A stretch of 64,000 bases of DNA, taken from Rhodosporidiobolus odoratus. Lineage: Eukaryota; Basidiomycota; Microbotryomycetes; Sporidiobolales; Sporidiobolaceae. The stretch's first letter is position 1. Each line of letters starts with the position of its first letter. A program made the position numbers and the translations under genes. Below the pieces are notes generated by a model that did no database searches, was not told the DNA's origin, and saw only the letters and a program-made list of their open reading frames with translations. Of this stretch, positions 1-11,753 are shown piece after piece. Location: positions 1,792,228-1,856,227 of the forward strand of contig JAOANU010000003.1 in the NCBI GenBank assembly GCA_034387635.1, in the 5' to 3' direction.

Positions 1-2094
1 CGACATAGCGGCTGGTCAGACTGACTCTAGCAAAGACTATTGGCGAAAGAAGCGACGTCGCCTCTTTCTTTCCTCTCTCATAGCTTCGAATCTCAGTCTT
101 GCGTCCAGGTCGACCATTAAGCGCGAGTTAGGCCTAGCTGCAATCGGCAGTGCCCTCTTCGTGCCTCGGCAGACGTTTCGCCTGGACACCGCTTCCGCTT
201 TTGCGTCATCAATGGGCATGGAGTAAGTCGTCTCCTGCTCTGCATCTCCTCTGAGCACGCTGATCTCGTCTCTTCTCAGCTCAGCACCGATTCCGACCGC
301 CGCTTTTTTCGGTACAGCCTGTTTCCGCTGTTTTACTCGACCTTCTTCCGTCGCTGGTAACAACCCGTTGAAGCGCTGCGGAGCGTGCCGTAGGGTTCGC
401 TACTGCTCGAACGAATGCGCCCAAGCAGACTGGCGAGACCACAAGCCGTTTTGCAAAGCCCTTTCCGCCATTCGAGCCACTTTACCGCCTTTTCCTCTTC
501 TCCCGTCGGACGCTTCCGCCCGCCAGCTACAAGCGCGGCGAGATCAGCATTACGCTCGATGGGCCAAGGAGGACGACCTGCTTTCTGCGGCGCTGAAGCG
601 GGATCCGACACCTACCGAAGGGCAGTTACTGTGGAAAGAGCCACGGTGCGGAATCTGTTGGAGACGAGAAAACGAGACTGGCGAGGCCGACGCATGGGTC
701 ATTTGTCGGGAGTGTGGGTGTGCTGGCTGGTGTGGGCGAGAGCATGAAGCGATGGGCAGGGAGAAGCATCTCACCAGTAAGGGTGACGTTGAAGGTATGA
801 GTGAAGTGCGGCGTTTCTTTCACTCTCTCCCATTCGCGTCCGCCGTTCCCGCTTGTATAAAGGCTGACCAATTGTATCGCAGTGCTCGGCGGTTCAGCTT
901 GCCAGTCAGATCGGCGCTGTCAGCCTACAGAAACACCTGTCTCGGTCTGCCAGCTCCACCCCCGACAAACCCTCTGCTCCTCCCCCACAGAGCGTCTTCA
1001 TCCCGCCGCGCATCCTGTCCTCGCCACAGCCACTTCCTCGTTCTTGGGAGGATTATTTAGCTTCTCTACCGTCACCAGCTTTCCCACCCTCCACTTCTCT
1101 CGCCGACGTCTCCGCAACCCATCTTCCGCCTCTCTCACCTACCCTGACTATCCTTTCCGCCCTACGTCGCCTATGGCCCGAGCAAGCCGACCGAGCGACA
1201 CGGCTCACGCTTCTCCTCCTCGACGAGACGCCCGAGACGAGCAAGCTGACGGTCGTCGCCATGGAGGAACTCTTCCACCAGATGCCAAGCCTGAGCAGCA
1301 TTCGCACGGCCACGGTCGCACCGCAGGATGCGCCGGTCAAGGTCGACGAACAGGGAAAAGCCAAAGAAGGGGAAAAGGTTGCCAAGCTTCCTCTATGCGT
1401 CGCTTGTCGCGATCGAGGACGGTCGCGGTCTATCGAGCATGTCACGACACTCTCCGACCTCGTACTACCATCTCTCGCCTCCGGCGCTCCCTCTCCTTCC
1501 GACATTGCTCTCACGCTCGCCATCTCCCTCAACTCGTCTCTCCCGCTCGTTTCGCCTCTCGACGATCTGCGCTCCGCGGAGGAAAAGTCCGCCATCCTCA
1601 CTTCCAACAGTACCACGCCTGAAGATAAATTCTGGTACGAGCAGGTCTTCGCGCCGTTAGCTCGAACGGTTTCTTCTTCCTCTTCCTCTTCACACGTCGG
1701 CCTTCTCATCACCGCGGAAACCTACGAGAACCTCTCCTCCAGTACCGCGGTAGCCTGGAGCCTCCTGCTCCTACCTCAGACTGGCGGCAACACGCAGCAA
1801 CCCGCCCGAGGAACGGAGGAATTGGCAGAGGGACCTGCGAAACGTACTGCCGTCGAGGTTACCGAAGCCTGGTCATGCGAGCGCAATGTCTGGAGAGACC
1901 CTCGACCGCGCGTCGAGGGCTGGTGGGACCATCGTGAGGGGGAGATCGGCCGTCCGAGGATGGAGGACCGCGGAGACGACCCTGTGGGAAGGAGAAGGGA
2001 GGAAGAGGCACGAGCAGCGGATAGTGACGGTGGGACTGGATGGGAGAGTGGGTGGTGGACTGGCTTCAGGGTAGGCTCGAACGGGGGAGTCTAG
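1..2094 (+). CDS. MYND zinc-finger protein with MSS51-like C-terminal domain (5' end may lie outside window)
   Basis: A MYND finger starts with a CFRC pair near 320-331 and continues with CGAC, YCSNEC and HKPFC (about 377-455). A second Cys-rich stretch (CGIC, CRECGCAGWC) follows at 647-735. From about 883 the frame reads into a region resembling the C-terminal domain of MSS51-like proteins (PRSWEDYLASLP, then RLTLLLLDETPE and EELFHQMP). Introns are seen at 223-279 and roughly 788/795-882; the second donor is not settled because the obvious GT gives the wrong phase. The frame is open leftwards to base 2, so the gene may begin outside the window; the ATG at 212 is the first candidate inside. 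Yeast Mss51 acts in mitochondrial COX1 expression, but many fungal MYND proteins share this layout, so a function is not assigned. The last 70 or so codons look frame-shifted and the true stop may differ. Confidence 0.75.
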
Positions 2095-2882
2095 CACGAG
2101 TGTCTTCTTGGGGGGAAAAGGGATCTGTGAAAGGTTTCGCACGTGCTTCTTACTTTGCACAAACCTTGCATTGTGCTAGGTGGCTGCCGATGGGACGGCA
2201 ATGCTAATTGGTGTATACAGTATACATAGGTGTCAAGCCGACATCGCATGCATAGGCGCTGTCGGTAGTAGCTCGTCGCTGTTCCTGCACAATGGAGTGT
2301 CCTCGGGCTGTCAGTTAGGCGGTGGTTGTTCATGTGGGCTAAAGGCGGCAGCCTTTGTACGCCCGGCTGCGGCTGGGGACCGCGGCCAGGGCGCGAAGCG
2401 GGGGAGGAACGATAGGGAGGCGGGCGGGAGAAAAGAGGGGGGTGGCGGGATTGGGGAGGCGGGCGGGAATGCTGAAAAGCACACTAGGGGGCTGTAGAGT
2501 AGCGAGGACACTAGGCTAGCCTATCTCTAGGCTGAATGAGTGGCTGTAGCGAGTGGGAGCAGTGCAAACAGGCTCGTGACAAGACACTGGACGAACGCGT
2601 AGGTAAAAGTGATCCTCTCGCTGGGTCAGGGGGACAGGGCCTAGTGCATAGCAGGTTTCTCTAGTGAGCGACTCGCGATGCTCGGCGCCCCCGTGGGCTG
2701 CTCGATTCCTCGACTGCCCTTGGCAGCATCGCCACTTTCATTTCCCGGCTTCCCCGGCTGTTTCCCGTTCTCCCGGCATCCCTCTGGATCGCCTCTGCAT
2801 GGGGCGCCGCGGACTTTGGTTGCTTTCCACGGCGCTGCCCCTTCTGCTGCACCTTCTTCCATTCCCAACTTCATACACATCA
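2095..2882. other. Intergenic, no gene seen
   Basis: Only short, overlapping open frames with no recognisable protein. The part around 2380-2470 is strongly purine-rich on the plus strand. It presumably holds the 3' flank of the MYND gene and the promoter of the next gene. Confidence 0.5.
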
Positions 2883-4213
2883 ATGGCGGGACCGCGCTGT
2901 TCCGACCGCAGTGACTACGACGATGTATCGGAACAGCCCCTCCCTTGGGATGCCCATGATTTCTTCAACCTGACGGAAACCGACCGTCTTTTCAAGCGCT
3001 CTGCAGACTTCGCCCACGCATCTCCTGAAGTCCGAACCTTATGGTATAAGGGAGCGAGTTACGAACAGAGGCTGTACGTGAAGCCGCTATTGCCCTAGAC
3101 TAATTGATGAGCATCTTCCCCGACACTTAATCCTCCTTCGCAGAAACGACCAGAAAGCAGCCATGCTCATCAATGGAAGAGGAGACGTACCGCGCGACAT
3201 GCGCACGCGTTACGGGGCGTCCTCCTTTGCCAAGCGCTACGGGATCCACTTGACCCGCGAGTTGTATGCCAAAATCGAGTGCGTCATGGTCCAGCCTGCA
3301 ACTCTGCTCACTCGTGGCTGATAGTCTCGGTTTTCAGTAATTTCGCCGTCGTTTTCCCCCTGTGGCCGGTCATCGAAAGCTACTCTCTTCTGTGGCTCTC
3401 AAGAGGATCCGAAGAAGGAGCAGACAATCTTCAGGTCGCCGCTCTCCGGAACGAAACCTGGGTCGCCCCTTTCCGGGAGGAAACCCGGGTCGCCGCTTTC
3501 CGGAACCTCCTACTCGACCTAGGTCTCGCATCTTCCGCAAAATCAACCAAGGACCTTCGCACTGCCATCGATGATTGGCTCATAAGCGACTTCGATGACG
3601 CCTTGCAGGAGTATGAACGCATATACAGGCAGCATTTCGAGTCTAAGCGCGGGGGCCTCAGGGAACTCATGGCAGCATTCAAGTCCGATCGTAAACCCAA
3701 GGCCAATAATAAACCCAAGGTCTATGAATGGACAGCATGTCACGAAGCCCTGAACAGCTTGGGCATGGGCTCGGCGCTGGCTGAGGCCGATACTCGTGAG
3801 TGTCGATCCCGGTTGACCCAGAACAAAACGTTTCGACCTATAACAACCCTACGAGACTTCCTTCTCGCGATCTATCCAATGGCGTACGTCCTGCTCTTCC
3901 ATGGCTCATCTTTAAGGTCGCACCTTACTCACACCTGTACTTGGCAGACTCTATGCGACACGGCCTCTACCCCCTTTGGCACGTCAGGACTCGCTTCGCC
4001 GTGCTGATTCCCGCCCTCACACTCCTGTGGCTCGTTCGTCAGGGTACGTCGCATGTTTCGGACTAAGCTGCTCTGCGCTGTCGATGCTGACCCTTCCGGA
4101 CAACAGGGAACCCCACCAGAGAAAACCATCGGTTCTCCGGGGTCTTCGAGAAAGGGCAAGCAGCACGCTTCGGCGTTGAAGAGGTGGCGCGGGACAGCTA
4201 CGGTACGGTGTAA
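2883..4213 (+). CDS. Hypothetical protein, orphan family with a DALxx(Y/W)xxIYxQ motif
   Basis: Multi-exon gene with likely introns near 3080-3144, 3278-3337, 3795-3820, 3883-3947 and 4043-4106. The start at 2883 follows a long open frame; an in-frame upstream ATG at 2799 would add a hydrophobic, signal-like stretch. The third exon contains a near repeat (ALRNETWVAPFREE then TRVAAFRN) and then a helix-rich block resembling a SAP motif (LLLDLGLASSAKSTKDLRTA), followed by DDWLISDFDDALQEYERIYR. The same WL-x5-DAL pattern occurs in the minus-strand gene at 24.6-25.6 kb, so the two are probably paralogs. I do not recognise the family. The last exon is read as ending at the TAA at 4211-4213; another frame stays open to 4310. 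Gene existence is likely, exon limits uncertain. Confidence 0.5.
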
Positions 4214-4579
4214 ACGTCAAACGGAGGCTTCTTGGCGTTCAGAACAGAGAAGAGACGAGGGAACTCGCGTCGTCTGGAGCGGTTTGCGGTCTGTCATAGT
4301 CAAAATGTAAGAACCTGGTTCAGCGCTGAATCTGCGTCGTCGGTACCAGTAAGTGAAGATCGAGGACGATACGAAGCTGTTCCGTCGCTGGATCAAGTTG
4401 GCTTCGGCTGCTTCCGTTTCGCTTGCCTGGGCCTGCCTTTACCCCTTCACCTGATCAATAAGCTACAACAGCTGGCCTGCGCCGTCCCTCTCTGCTTCTA
4501 TCTCGTAGTTGGACCCCCTTCACTCGCTCAACTCGATCAACGGTTCAAGCACAACAACAACTACCATCTCCGCCTGCTG

Positions 4580-7225
4580 ATGCCACCCCGACCCACTAAG
4601 CGACCGCCAGTAGGAGCAGCACCCGCCGAGATCGTAGCCCCCATCTCGCTTCGACGCGTCAAACCCGGTCAGCAACTACCTCACCCGCAGCCACAAGCGG
4701 CCCCTCCTCCGACCGCACCTCGAGCCGCCCAGATCTCGGTCAAGGGGAAGGGGAAGCTCAAGGACATCCCAACAGGACCTAGGAACGACCCTACTCAAAG
4801 CGGGACCGAAGCAGGACCTAGCAGACCTCGCTCGAGGGGGGAGGCGGCACCGGTCCAAGGTGGGAGGAAAGGAGCCCCCGTTCAGTTCCTACCTCGAGTT
4901 GCACCCGCAGAACCGCAAGCTGCGGCTGAGCCTCCGCCACCTCGAGTCCCGCCGGCGGTTGCGTCTCCGAAGGGCCCGCAGTTTGCTCAGCCTTCTCATC
5001 GAGGGAGGGGAAAAGGGCCTGTAAACGGTCGGGGCGACAGCGGCGGCGGCGGGAGAGGGGGACGGACGCGTCGGGGGAACGACGGCGAAGGAAGAGAAGC
5101 TAGGGACAGTGACGACGGATCAAAAGGAGGAGACAGGGGCGGCAGAGGTGCAGCGAGAGGAGGTGAAAGAGGAAATCGGGGCGGAGGACGGGGTGGAGGA
5201 CGAGGCGGAGGTCGGGGCGGAGGTCGGGGTGGATTTGGCGGCGTAGCAAGGAAGAGGGGACCACCTCGCACCATGTACGCTTCGTTCCCTTCTTTTCTTT
5301 CATAGTAAGGTCGCTTATAAGCTACTTTGTCCTGCTCAGTACCCTCGCCCAAATCACCTCGTGGGTTCTCGTTGACGGCAAGACAGTCCCGTTGTATGCA
5401 GTGAAGAGCAGTGGGCCAATGGGCTTGCACGCTTTTTCGTTGGTCTACAGAGTTTTCTAGCTGACGTTCTCTTCATCAGAACCTGCCTCGTTGAATCCGC
5501 TGTAGGACGCGAGTTTGCTGTCGGCGTGCGAGATGAGCGCCCGCTAGCGTCCTCTGCGACCAACACACCGGGCCCACCAGACCTGCTGTGTGAGCTCGTT
5601 GTTGATGGGGTTGTGTGCGAGTGAGCCTCACCCATCTTCCCCAGTCTCGCTCCTGCGAGCTGATCTTCCTTTCTTGTCATAGCAACAACTGCCAGATCAT
5701 TCGGGCGTGGAAAACGACAGACCAATGGAGCAATAGGGAGATGGCTACCAAGCGAGCGTTCACCTGGTGGGGTAGGAGCGAATCAAAAGTGCCTTAACAT
5801 TTCTACCCAGTCCTTTCGGTTCCTCATCTCATCCCATACCTCAAAAAATTGCAGAACTCCCTCCGTACCTTCCGCTTCTCCTCGCTCACCACTACAGCGG
5901 ACCCCGACGACGCGACGATCACGACCGAATCTGCCCTCAAATCTCTCGGTACGATCGAGCTTCGGGTCTTCCGGGGCAGGGTCGGAGATGCAAGCGAGTG
6001 GCAGGCGCGTAGTGAAGAAGGGAAACAGATTGGCTGCGCGAGTGTATGGGAGGAGAGCAAGAAGGTTCAGATGGGAGTAGCTCATCAAGCGGGGTGAGCC
6101 AGTCCCGCCTTTTTCTGGGCATCGTGGAGTTCTCGCTGAAAATTTTGCCTGAACGGTTACAGCCTCGGTCCCGCCCTTCCTCACGTCAACGACTCGCGGT
6201 CCAATTTCAACTGGGTCCCGGAAGAATGGGACGACGGTCCGCATCGACCCTGGATGACCTTTCTGTTCAAGTACCGAGACAAAAGTGAGCTAAGTTTCCC
6301 CGCTCTTGGCCTCTGACTTGAATAATGACCACCGTTCTTCGCGCTATAAAACAGCTACGCTCGAGATAGAAGGCCACATCGAGCGTACGCACCTGTTCCT
6401 TTCCTGCTTCGTCCCTCGTCTCCTACAATCTGCTTAACTCTCCTCTTGCGCCCCACGACTAACTGTAAATCCTCTCCACAAGCTGTCGAACAAGAGCTCC
6501 CTGCTCCATCGACGTCTTCCTCTCGCTCGCAGTCTCGCGATGCCGCCTCTGTAAAGCCCAAGCCAGCCGTAGCACGAAGCGAGTCCCCCGTTTTACTCCT
6601 CGCTCGCTCACCTGCCAGCAGCACCCCGATCGCTCCGCCTGATCTCAAGGGCAACGGCAAAGCCCGCGCCAATGATGGAGAAGGCAAATCGTCTCGTCGT
6701 TCCAGCGGCAAGCAGCCCAATGCCTTAGAAGCAATGATCCTCGACTCGACGCCCTCGCCTCCTCCGCCGACCCGTTTTGCGCAGGGTAAGGGAAAAACTG
6801 CTTTTACCAACAGCAGCAGCGGCCGCGGACCCGTCAAAGCGGAAGCCGTCGACGACGAGATTGCTCGACTCAAGGCGGAACTTGCAGAGTACAAGAGGAA
6901 GGAGCTACAGCAGTTGAGAGCTGAGCGAGATGCGGCAGCGGAACGAGCCAAGGCGTACTCGGACAGGGAATCCCCGGCTGTGCGAGGCGGGATCAAGCCT
7001 TCCGACGAGCCGAAAGATGAGTATGAGGTTGCTGAAGTGGCGGATCAGGTGTTGTCGAAGCCGCAGCAGCGTCCGCCGGGTCCGCAGAAGCGACCGTCGG
7101 AGTCGAAGGAGGATGGTAACGGGAGGAAGGCGAAGAAGAGGAAGGGGGAGGAAGATGCAGCGGAGGGAGAGGAGGAGAAGCGCGAGCCGGAAGTGCTGCT
7201 GCTGAGCGATAGCGACTCTGACTAA
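4580..7225 (+). CDS. DUF7918-type protein with N-terminal RGG repeats and a C-terminal SUMO-interaction-like motif
   Basis: Exon 1 (4580 to about 5274) encodes a Pro/Ala-rich region followed by a long Gly-Arg tract (repeats of GGGRGG, 5160-5240). Short exons then carry what I read as a DUF7918 domain: ITSWVLVDGKTVPL, CLVESAVGREFAVGVRDE, CQIIRAWKTTDQW, and SLGTIELRVFRGRVG around 5940-5985. The domain continues with FNWVPEEWDDGPHRPWMTF near 6210-6270. After about 6480 the protein becomes disordered, with a coiled-coil segment (DDEIARLKAELAEYKRKE, 6856-6910), a Lys/Arg NLS-like patch (GRKAKKRKGEE) and an acidic tail ending EVLLLSDSDSD, which fits a SUMO-interaction motif. Start chosen as the first ATG of the Pro-rich frame after a CT-rich leader. 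DUF7918 has no assigned biochemical role; RGG repeats usually bind RNA. A nuclear, nucleic-acid-associated role is inference. Confidence 0.75.
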
Positions 7226-8388
7226 GGTTCAAAATGGCGTAGAGGGGTGGCTCGTGAGCTTGTTGTTCTGCATAGCATCTTCCGGCGGATCATCCCTGTC
7301 TTGGTTTCTCCCGTTTCTGGACAGCGTATTCATTCCTTCGCGTCTTGCGCATCGCTCTCCGCTTCCGCCAGTGGTAAACCGCAGCAAGCTCGCCCTCTTC
7401 AGTTCGACCCTTTCCGGAAAACATCGCTTTCAACGTCCCATACTGCATTGCCCTTTCCCTCCTCTTGCCTCTTCATTTTGATAACGTGAACGAGGCAGTA
7501 GACAGTGCGTCTCCCTACGCTAGGTACTGTGTGAGAGGGACCTGCTTATTCCACCTTTCAGCATCGAGCTTTCTCCGTTTGGCATCACTTTTTTCCTGCC
7601 GGTAGCCTTGCTCCACCCTGGGTCAAGCGTCAGGTCCGTCCCCTTGGAGCAACCGCTCCATTGCAGGTCGCTCTATTGCAGGTCAGGCGGCTCGAAGGAG
7701 GGAACGGACCCACGTCGGGCATTTTTTCCTTCCGTGGATGCAAAATACAGTGCCTTCAAAGCCTCCTTCTCCCAACTTATCTCTGCCCGTTGTCCGACGT
7801 CGAGACGACCCTCCGAACATCCGCCACTTTAGAAGCGGCGCGGCAGCGCTTGCGCGTTTATTTGTAATTCTTCCCCAACTGGCGTTTTCATGCCTGCAAA
7901 TCATGCTCCGCGCTTTCCTGGACCGGTGACTACCGGCGACCTAGCGTGAACCTGTCTCGAAGGGTTTGTGCATGCGCGCGGTCTTTGTCGACCTGGGGAG
8001 GGAGGTTGAATTGTTGAGGGAAAACGCGAACATGTTGCTCAATGGATTCCTCAGAAGGGCGCGAAGCAATCGGACCGTTCAGACGGAGGGCGCAAGGGTA
8101 GTCGAGACTCACTCAGCGTGCTATATCTGGCAGCCTACGCCACCCCATTGGTACAGCATAGCACGGAGGTGAAGAGCGAATACTTTGGCCTTCTCAACTT
8201 GCTGGAGCTCGTCCAACGCACGACCTTGTGCGACTCAATTACGGCCCCCAAAGTGCCCTTGAGCACTCTGAGCACGCATCCAGTCCGAAGGAAGCGCCGC
8301 CAAAATCCTGGGAAAAAACACAAAGAAGATCCAACATTACACTACATATCCCAAGCGATTCCGCCCTCCTAAGCACTCAATCGTCGGA
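7226..8388. other. Convergent intergenic region, no gene seen
   Basis: Lies between the 3' ends of the DUF7918 gene and the minus-strand zinc-module gene. Several 60-80 codon frames exist on both strands but none has a conserved look or a splice pattern. A short direct repeat (CATTGCAGGTCGCTC / TATTGCAGGTCAGGC) sits at 7660-7690. Confidence 0.45.
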
Positions 8389-10119
8389 CTATTCAACCCT
8401 GCCCGCCACCTTCCTCACTCCCCTCAAAGCCTCAAACAACCTCCTCGCCTCCCCCTCTCCCATCTCCTTCCTCATCCCCAAAGTCTCAACCAGCACCTTG
8501 AGCCCCCTCTCCTCGAGCGAACAGAGGAGAAAGAGGTCCTCGAGGGTTTTTAGGCCGCAGAGGGGGAGGGAGGTTAGGAGGAGACTGTGGGAGGAGGAGG
8601 GGAGGGAGGGGGAAAGGGAAGTGAGGAAGGGGGGGGCAGAAGGCGAGAGCGGAGTGGTTGAAGGGATGGAGAGGATGAGGTCTCCTGATATTGGTGAGGA
8701 CGGTTTGGTAGTTGTTGATGGAGCTGCAGGCGGCTGGTCGGCTAGATGCGAAGTGGCGCTACGGGGCAAGGTTGAGGCCGGAGAGGGAAACGCAGCAGAC
8801 GGAACGAGAGCGGGAGGACGCAGGGGCGGCATCAGAGCAGGCGTAGTAGGCCTAGCTGCGGTGCTGTTTGTACGACAGGTAGACGCGACGACAGCGATGG
8901 AATCGAGGGACGGCGTGGTCGCACTCTTTGATGTGGATGGGAAATGATGGCCCGGCGTGCTAGGTGTAAAGAGGGGATTGTCGCGATTAGTGAGAGAAGC
9001 GTCGAGGGGAGTCTCCCGTTCCTTCCCTTTGCCCTTTATGTCGATCTTGGGCTGCACTTGTGGAGTAGGCGCTTTTGCCCTCCTTTCAACCTCTTCGACT
9101 TTGGTCCTGACCCTCACCTTTTTCACCGCAAACTTCCTGATGGATGACTCGCTCACTCCCCACTTGCCATCCTCTCCTTCTTTTCCCACAATCTCTATCA
9201 GAACCTTCCCCCCGAGTGAGCGCTCAGCGATACCAGCCAGAGAAAAGCGCTTTTGGTCTGGAGAATGAACGAGTTTCGAGAAGAGAAAGTCGGACTGAGA
9301 GGCGAAGGCGTAGAGGTGGAAGAGAAGTGCGGTCGAGGTGGCGAAGCGGAAGTAGTGATGCGGGATCGCAAGGTCGTCAGACTTTGGGCACAGCAAACCG
9401 AAGTCAGAGATGAGCGCGGAGGATTACACAAGACGGAACGACGTACCAGATCGAGTTTCGTCACATCTGTCGCCTCGGCGAATACGAACGACTCGCGCCC
9501 GGTAGTGGAGCCTTGATGTTCGTTGGCCCCTCCGCCCGTTGTACCCTGCACCCTCTTCCTCTTCCGTCGTCTCCCTCCCCTAGGATCACCTCCAACTGCC
9601 TTGAGGCTCATCTTCCTCTTACGCCCAATTGAGGTAGGCGTCGTCGTCGACGGCTCTGATTTGTTTGACGTAGCCGGTCTGCCCCCACTCCCGCCAACTG
9701 TAGGCATCAACTTTGCTAACCTCTTCTCGACGAACGTCTTTGCCGTCGGTTTCTTACTCAATCTGACTTGAGCGGCGCAAGTATGCTGATCGATGAGGGT
9801 ATCTACCACCAAGGCGGCGCCTGGTGCGGAATAGGGCGGGCGTTTGATCGAGGTGGTGAAGGTGCATTTTTCAGAGGTTGGAGGCACGTTTGGACAGCGG
9901 AGGTGACAGAAGACTTGTGGCATGGATTGGACGGTACCGAGTCGCATACCGTGACGTACTGTAATTTGCGAGAGAGGAAGGGTCAAACGCATGTTACGAG
10001 GGTACAGGAACGGGACAAAGAGAAAATGGCCAACGGCAAGCCTGGTAAACCGCGATTTTCCAGTCGTCGATGGTGGTGAAGCGGTCTCCCACCCGAGGGA
10101 AGCTAGCGGAGGTTGCCAT
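8389..10119 (-). CDS. Zinc-module family protein 1 (FAR1/WRKY-GCM1-like N-terminal module, helical C-terminal module)
   Basis: ATG at 10119-10117 opens MATSASFPRVGDRF; an upstream exon near 10258-10380 could extend the N-terminus. A first zinc module reads FTTIDDWKIAVYQAC, then after an intron (about 9950-10036) FCHLRCPNVPPTSEKCTF and IDQHTCAA. This gives a Cys-Cys-Cys-His-x-Cys pattern. A basic patch (GRKRKMS, RRRKRKRV) follows and could be an NLS. A second module (YFRFATSTALLFHLYAFASQ) has the same N-terminal pattern but lacks the Cys/His ligands, so it is probably degenerate. A Pro/Ser-rich linker leads to a C-terminal helical module (SLPLCGLKTLEDLFLLCSLE, then KEMGEGEARRLFEALRG) shared with the other members. 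Stop at 8389. DNA binding is inferred from the module, not shown. Confidence 0.7.
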
Positions 10120-11753
10120 GTCGATGGGAGGGAGGCTCGTGCCCGGTGTAGACGAAGACTGGTGCGGAAGAGGCTGAGAAGGGGACCCGAAGGCTGTGGG
10201 GAGATACCGTGAGCCAGTCAAAGGCGAGGCAAAAGGTGCCTGTGCTGGCTTACCCAGGAGTCTCGAACCAGTCCTTGTAGGGTTGTTTATTCTTGTCGTG
10301 AGCCAACACGAGGGTGAGAAGATACGAGCTGTGAAGGACGAGGTCCGAGTCGCGCAAGTGTGTGGGCTAGTCGGAACGACGAGCTGAGCGGGCTCACAGC
10401 AATGCCAAGAGGGATTCAGTACGTTTTAGCAGGCTATTCAGTGAGATCGAAGTCGATGAGACGAGCCAACGTTTCTTATTCTCCACCTCGTCCTCTCTTT
10501 GCATCAATCTCGCTCACTACAGCTCTTGAGCATGCTACCGTCACATGCACATCTCCAGCTACGCGCCCGCCTGTTGTCAATCCGCCTTCGCCCTCCACAT
10601 TACACTCATCGCCTCACTCCCATCCGATCCTCATCAGCACACTTGAAACCTCGGCCGCCTCGCCTGCTTCCGTCCAGACTGGTGCACTCGCTCGGATAAC
10701 CTTTGTGCCATACCTCGGCGCCCCACGAAACCTCGTAGCCAGAAGGTGACGGCTAGAAGCGGAGATTCGCTTGGAAAGAGTTGTGTGGACGAGCGTAGCC
10801 AGGCGCAGCCGACTCGGGCGGGATCACGAGAAGAACAGGCGGTCAAGATGTATGTTGGCGAGGCGCTGACCGTAAGCGAAAGCGCAACGTACGTCTGGGC
10901 GGCCTTTTCTTTCTCGTCACCTGCGGCGCTCCCCTTGCATGCTGACCCTTAGACTAGGCAAGCCGCTCGATGTTCAGTCACGCATCGCACCAGCCGACGC
11001 GCCGCGTCGAGTATACACGGCTAGGTACAGAGAAGAGGCGGACAAGCGGGCCTCTCTTTCCCTGCTGTCTCTTTGACTGACAGCCTGCTCTGCGGCTTCA
11101 CCACACACCTCGGCTTCAAGCGAAGCCCGCCATGCCGCTTAGCGTGTCAATATACAATCAGCGACTGCGCCTAGGCTGTCGCCGCCGCCCTGTCCAGCTC
11201 GCTTCGCTGCCGTAGCTTTTCCTCGCCATCTTGTCAAATGCAACTCAACGTTGTTCGGCTTGACGGATGAGGCCGTGGTGACAGTGTCGCGGCTTGCAAG
11301 GGAGGGACGAGCGAGAAAGAAATGGAGAGAAGTGAAAGGGGGAAAAGCGGCGAGAAAAGGCCTCGCCCTGCTCTGTCAGAAAAAAGATGGTCTCGACTTT
11401 GCGGTGGAGGGGGTGGGAGGTTGACCTTCTCAACGCCGCGTTGGTGTAGCTGTTGTCGTCGTCTGTACTGCGCGCACACCTGCTCGAGCGCACTCGGCTA
11501 TAGTCGACTCCACCGAGTTGGACCCCTTCGAGGTCCTCCGCCTTTCGTCACTTCTCCCATCCCTCGTCCCCCCACTCGCTCATACAACCGATTAACCGTA
11601 AACTCACACCAACACCTTCTACAAGTCAATCACCACCCACTCATACCACGCCCACGCTTCCCCGAGTCTCCATCGCGCTTCCTCTCCTCATCCCCCCCCT
11701 CCCTCCCCTCCCCTCCAATCTCACTCATCCCTTGATCACCGTCCGTGTGCATC
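10120..11753. other. Intergenic region upstream of SKN7
   Basis: No convincing gene. The minus-strand part at 10200-10380 may hold an extra 5' exon of the family gene at 8.4-10.1 kb (a donor at about 10257 and an acceptor at about 10196 give a matching phase). The last 250 bp before SKN7 are pyrimidine-rich, typical of a 5' leader. Confidence 0.4.

Noticed and set aside
10240..10290. tRNA B-box-like GGTTCGAGACTCC on the minus strand
   Set aside because: No cloverleaf or A box around it, one base too long for the box, and it lies in a possible 5' exon of family protein 1.
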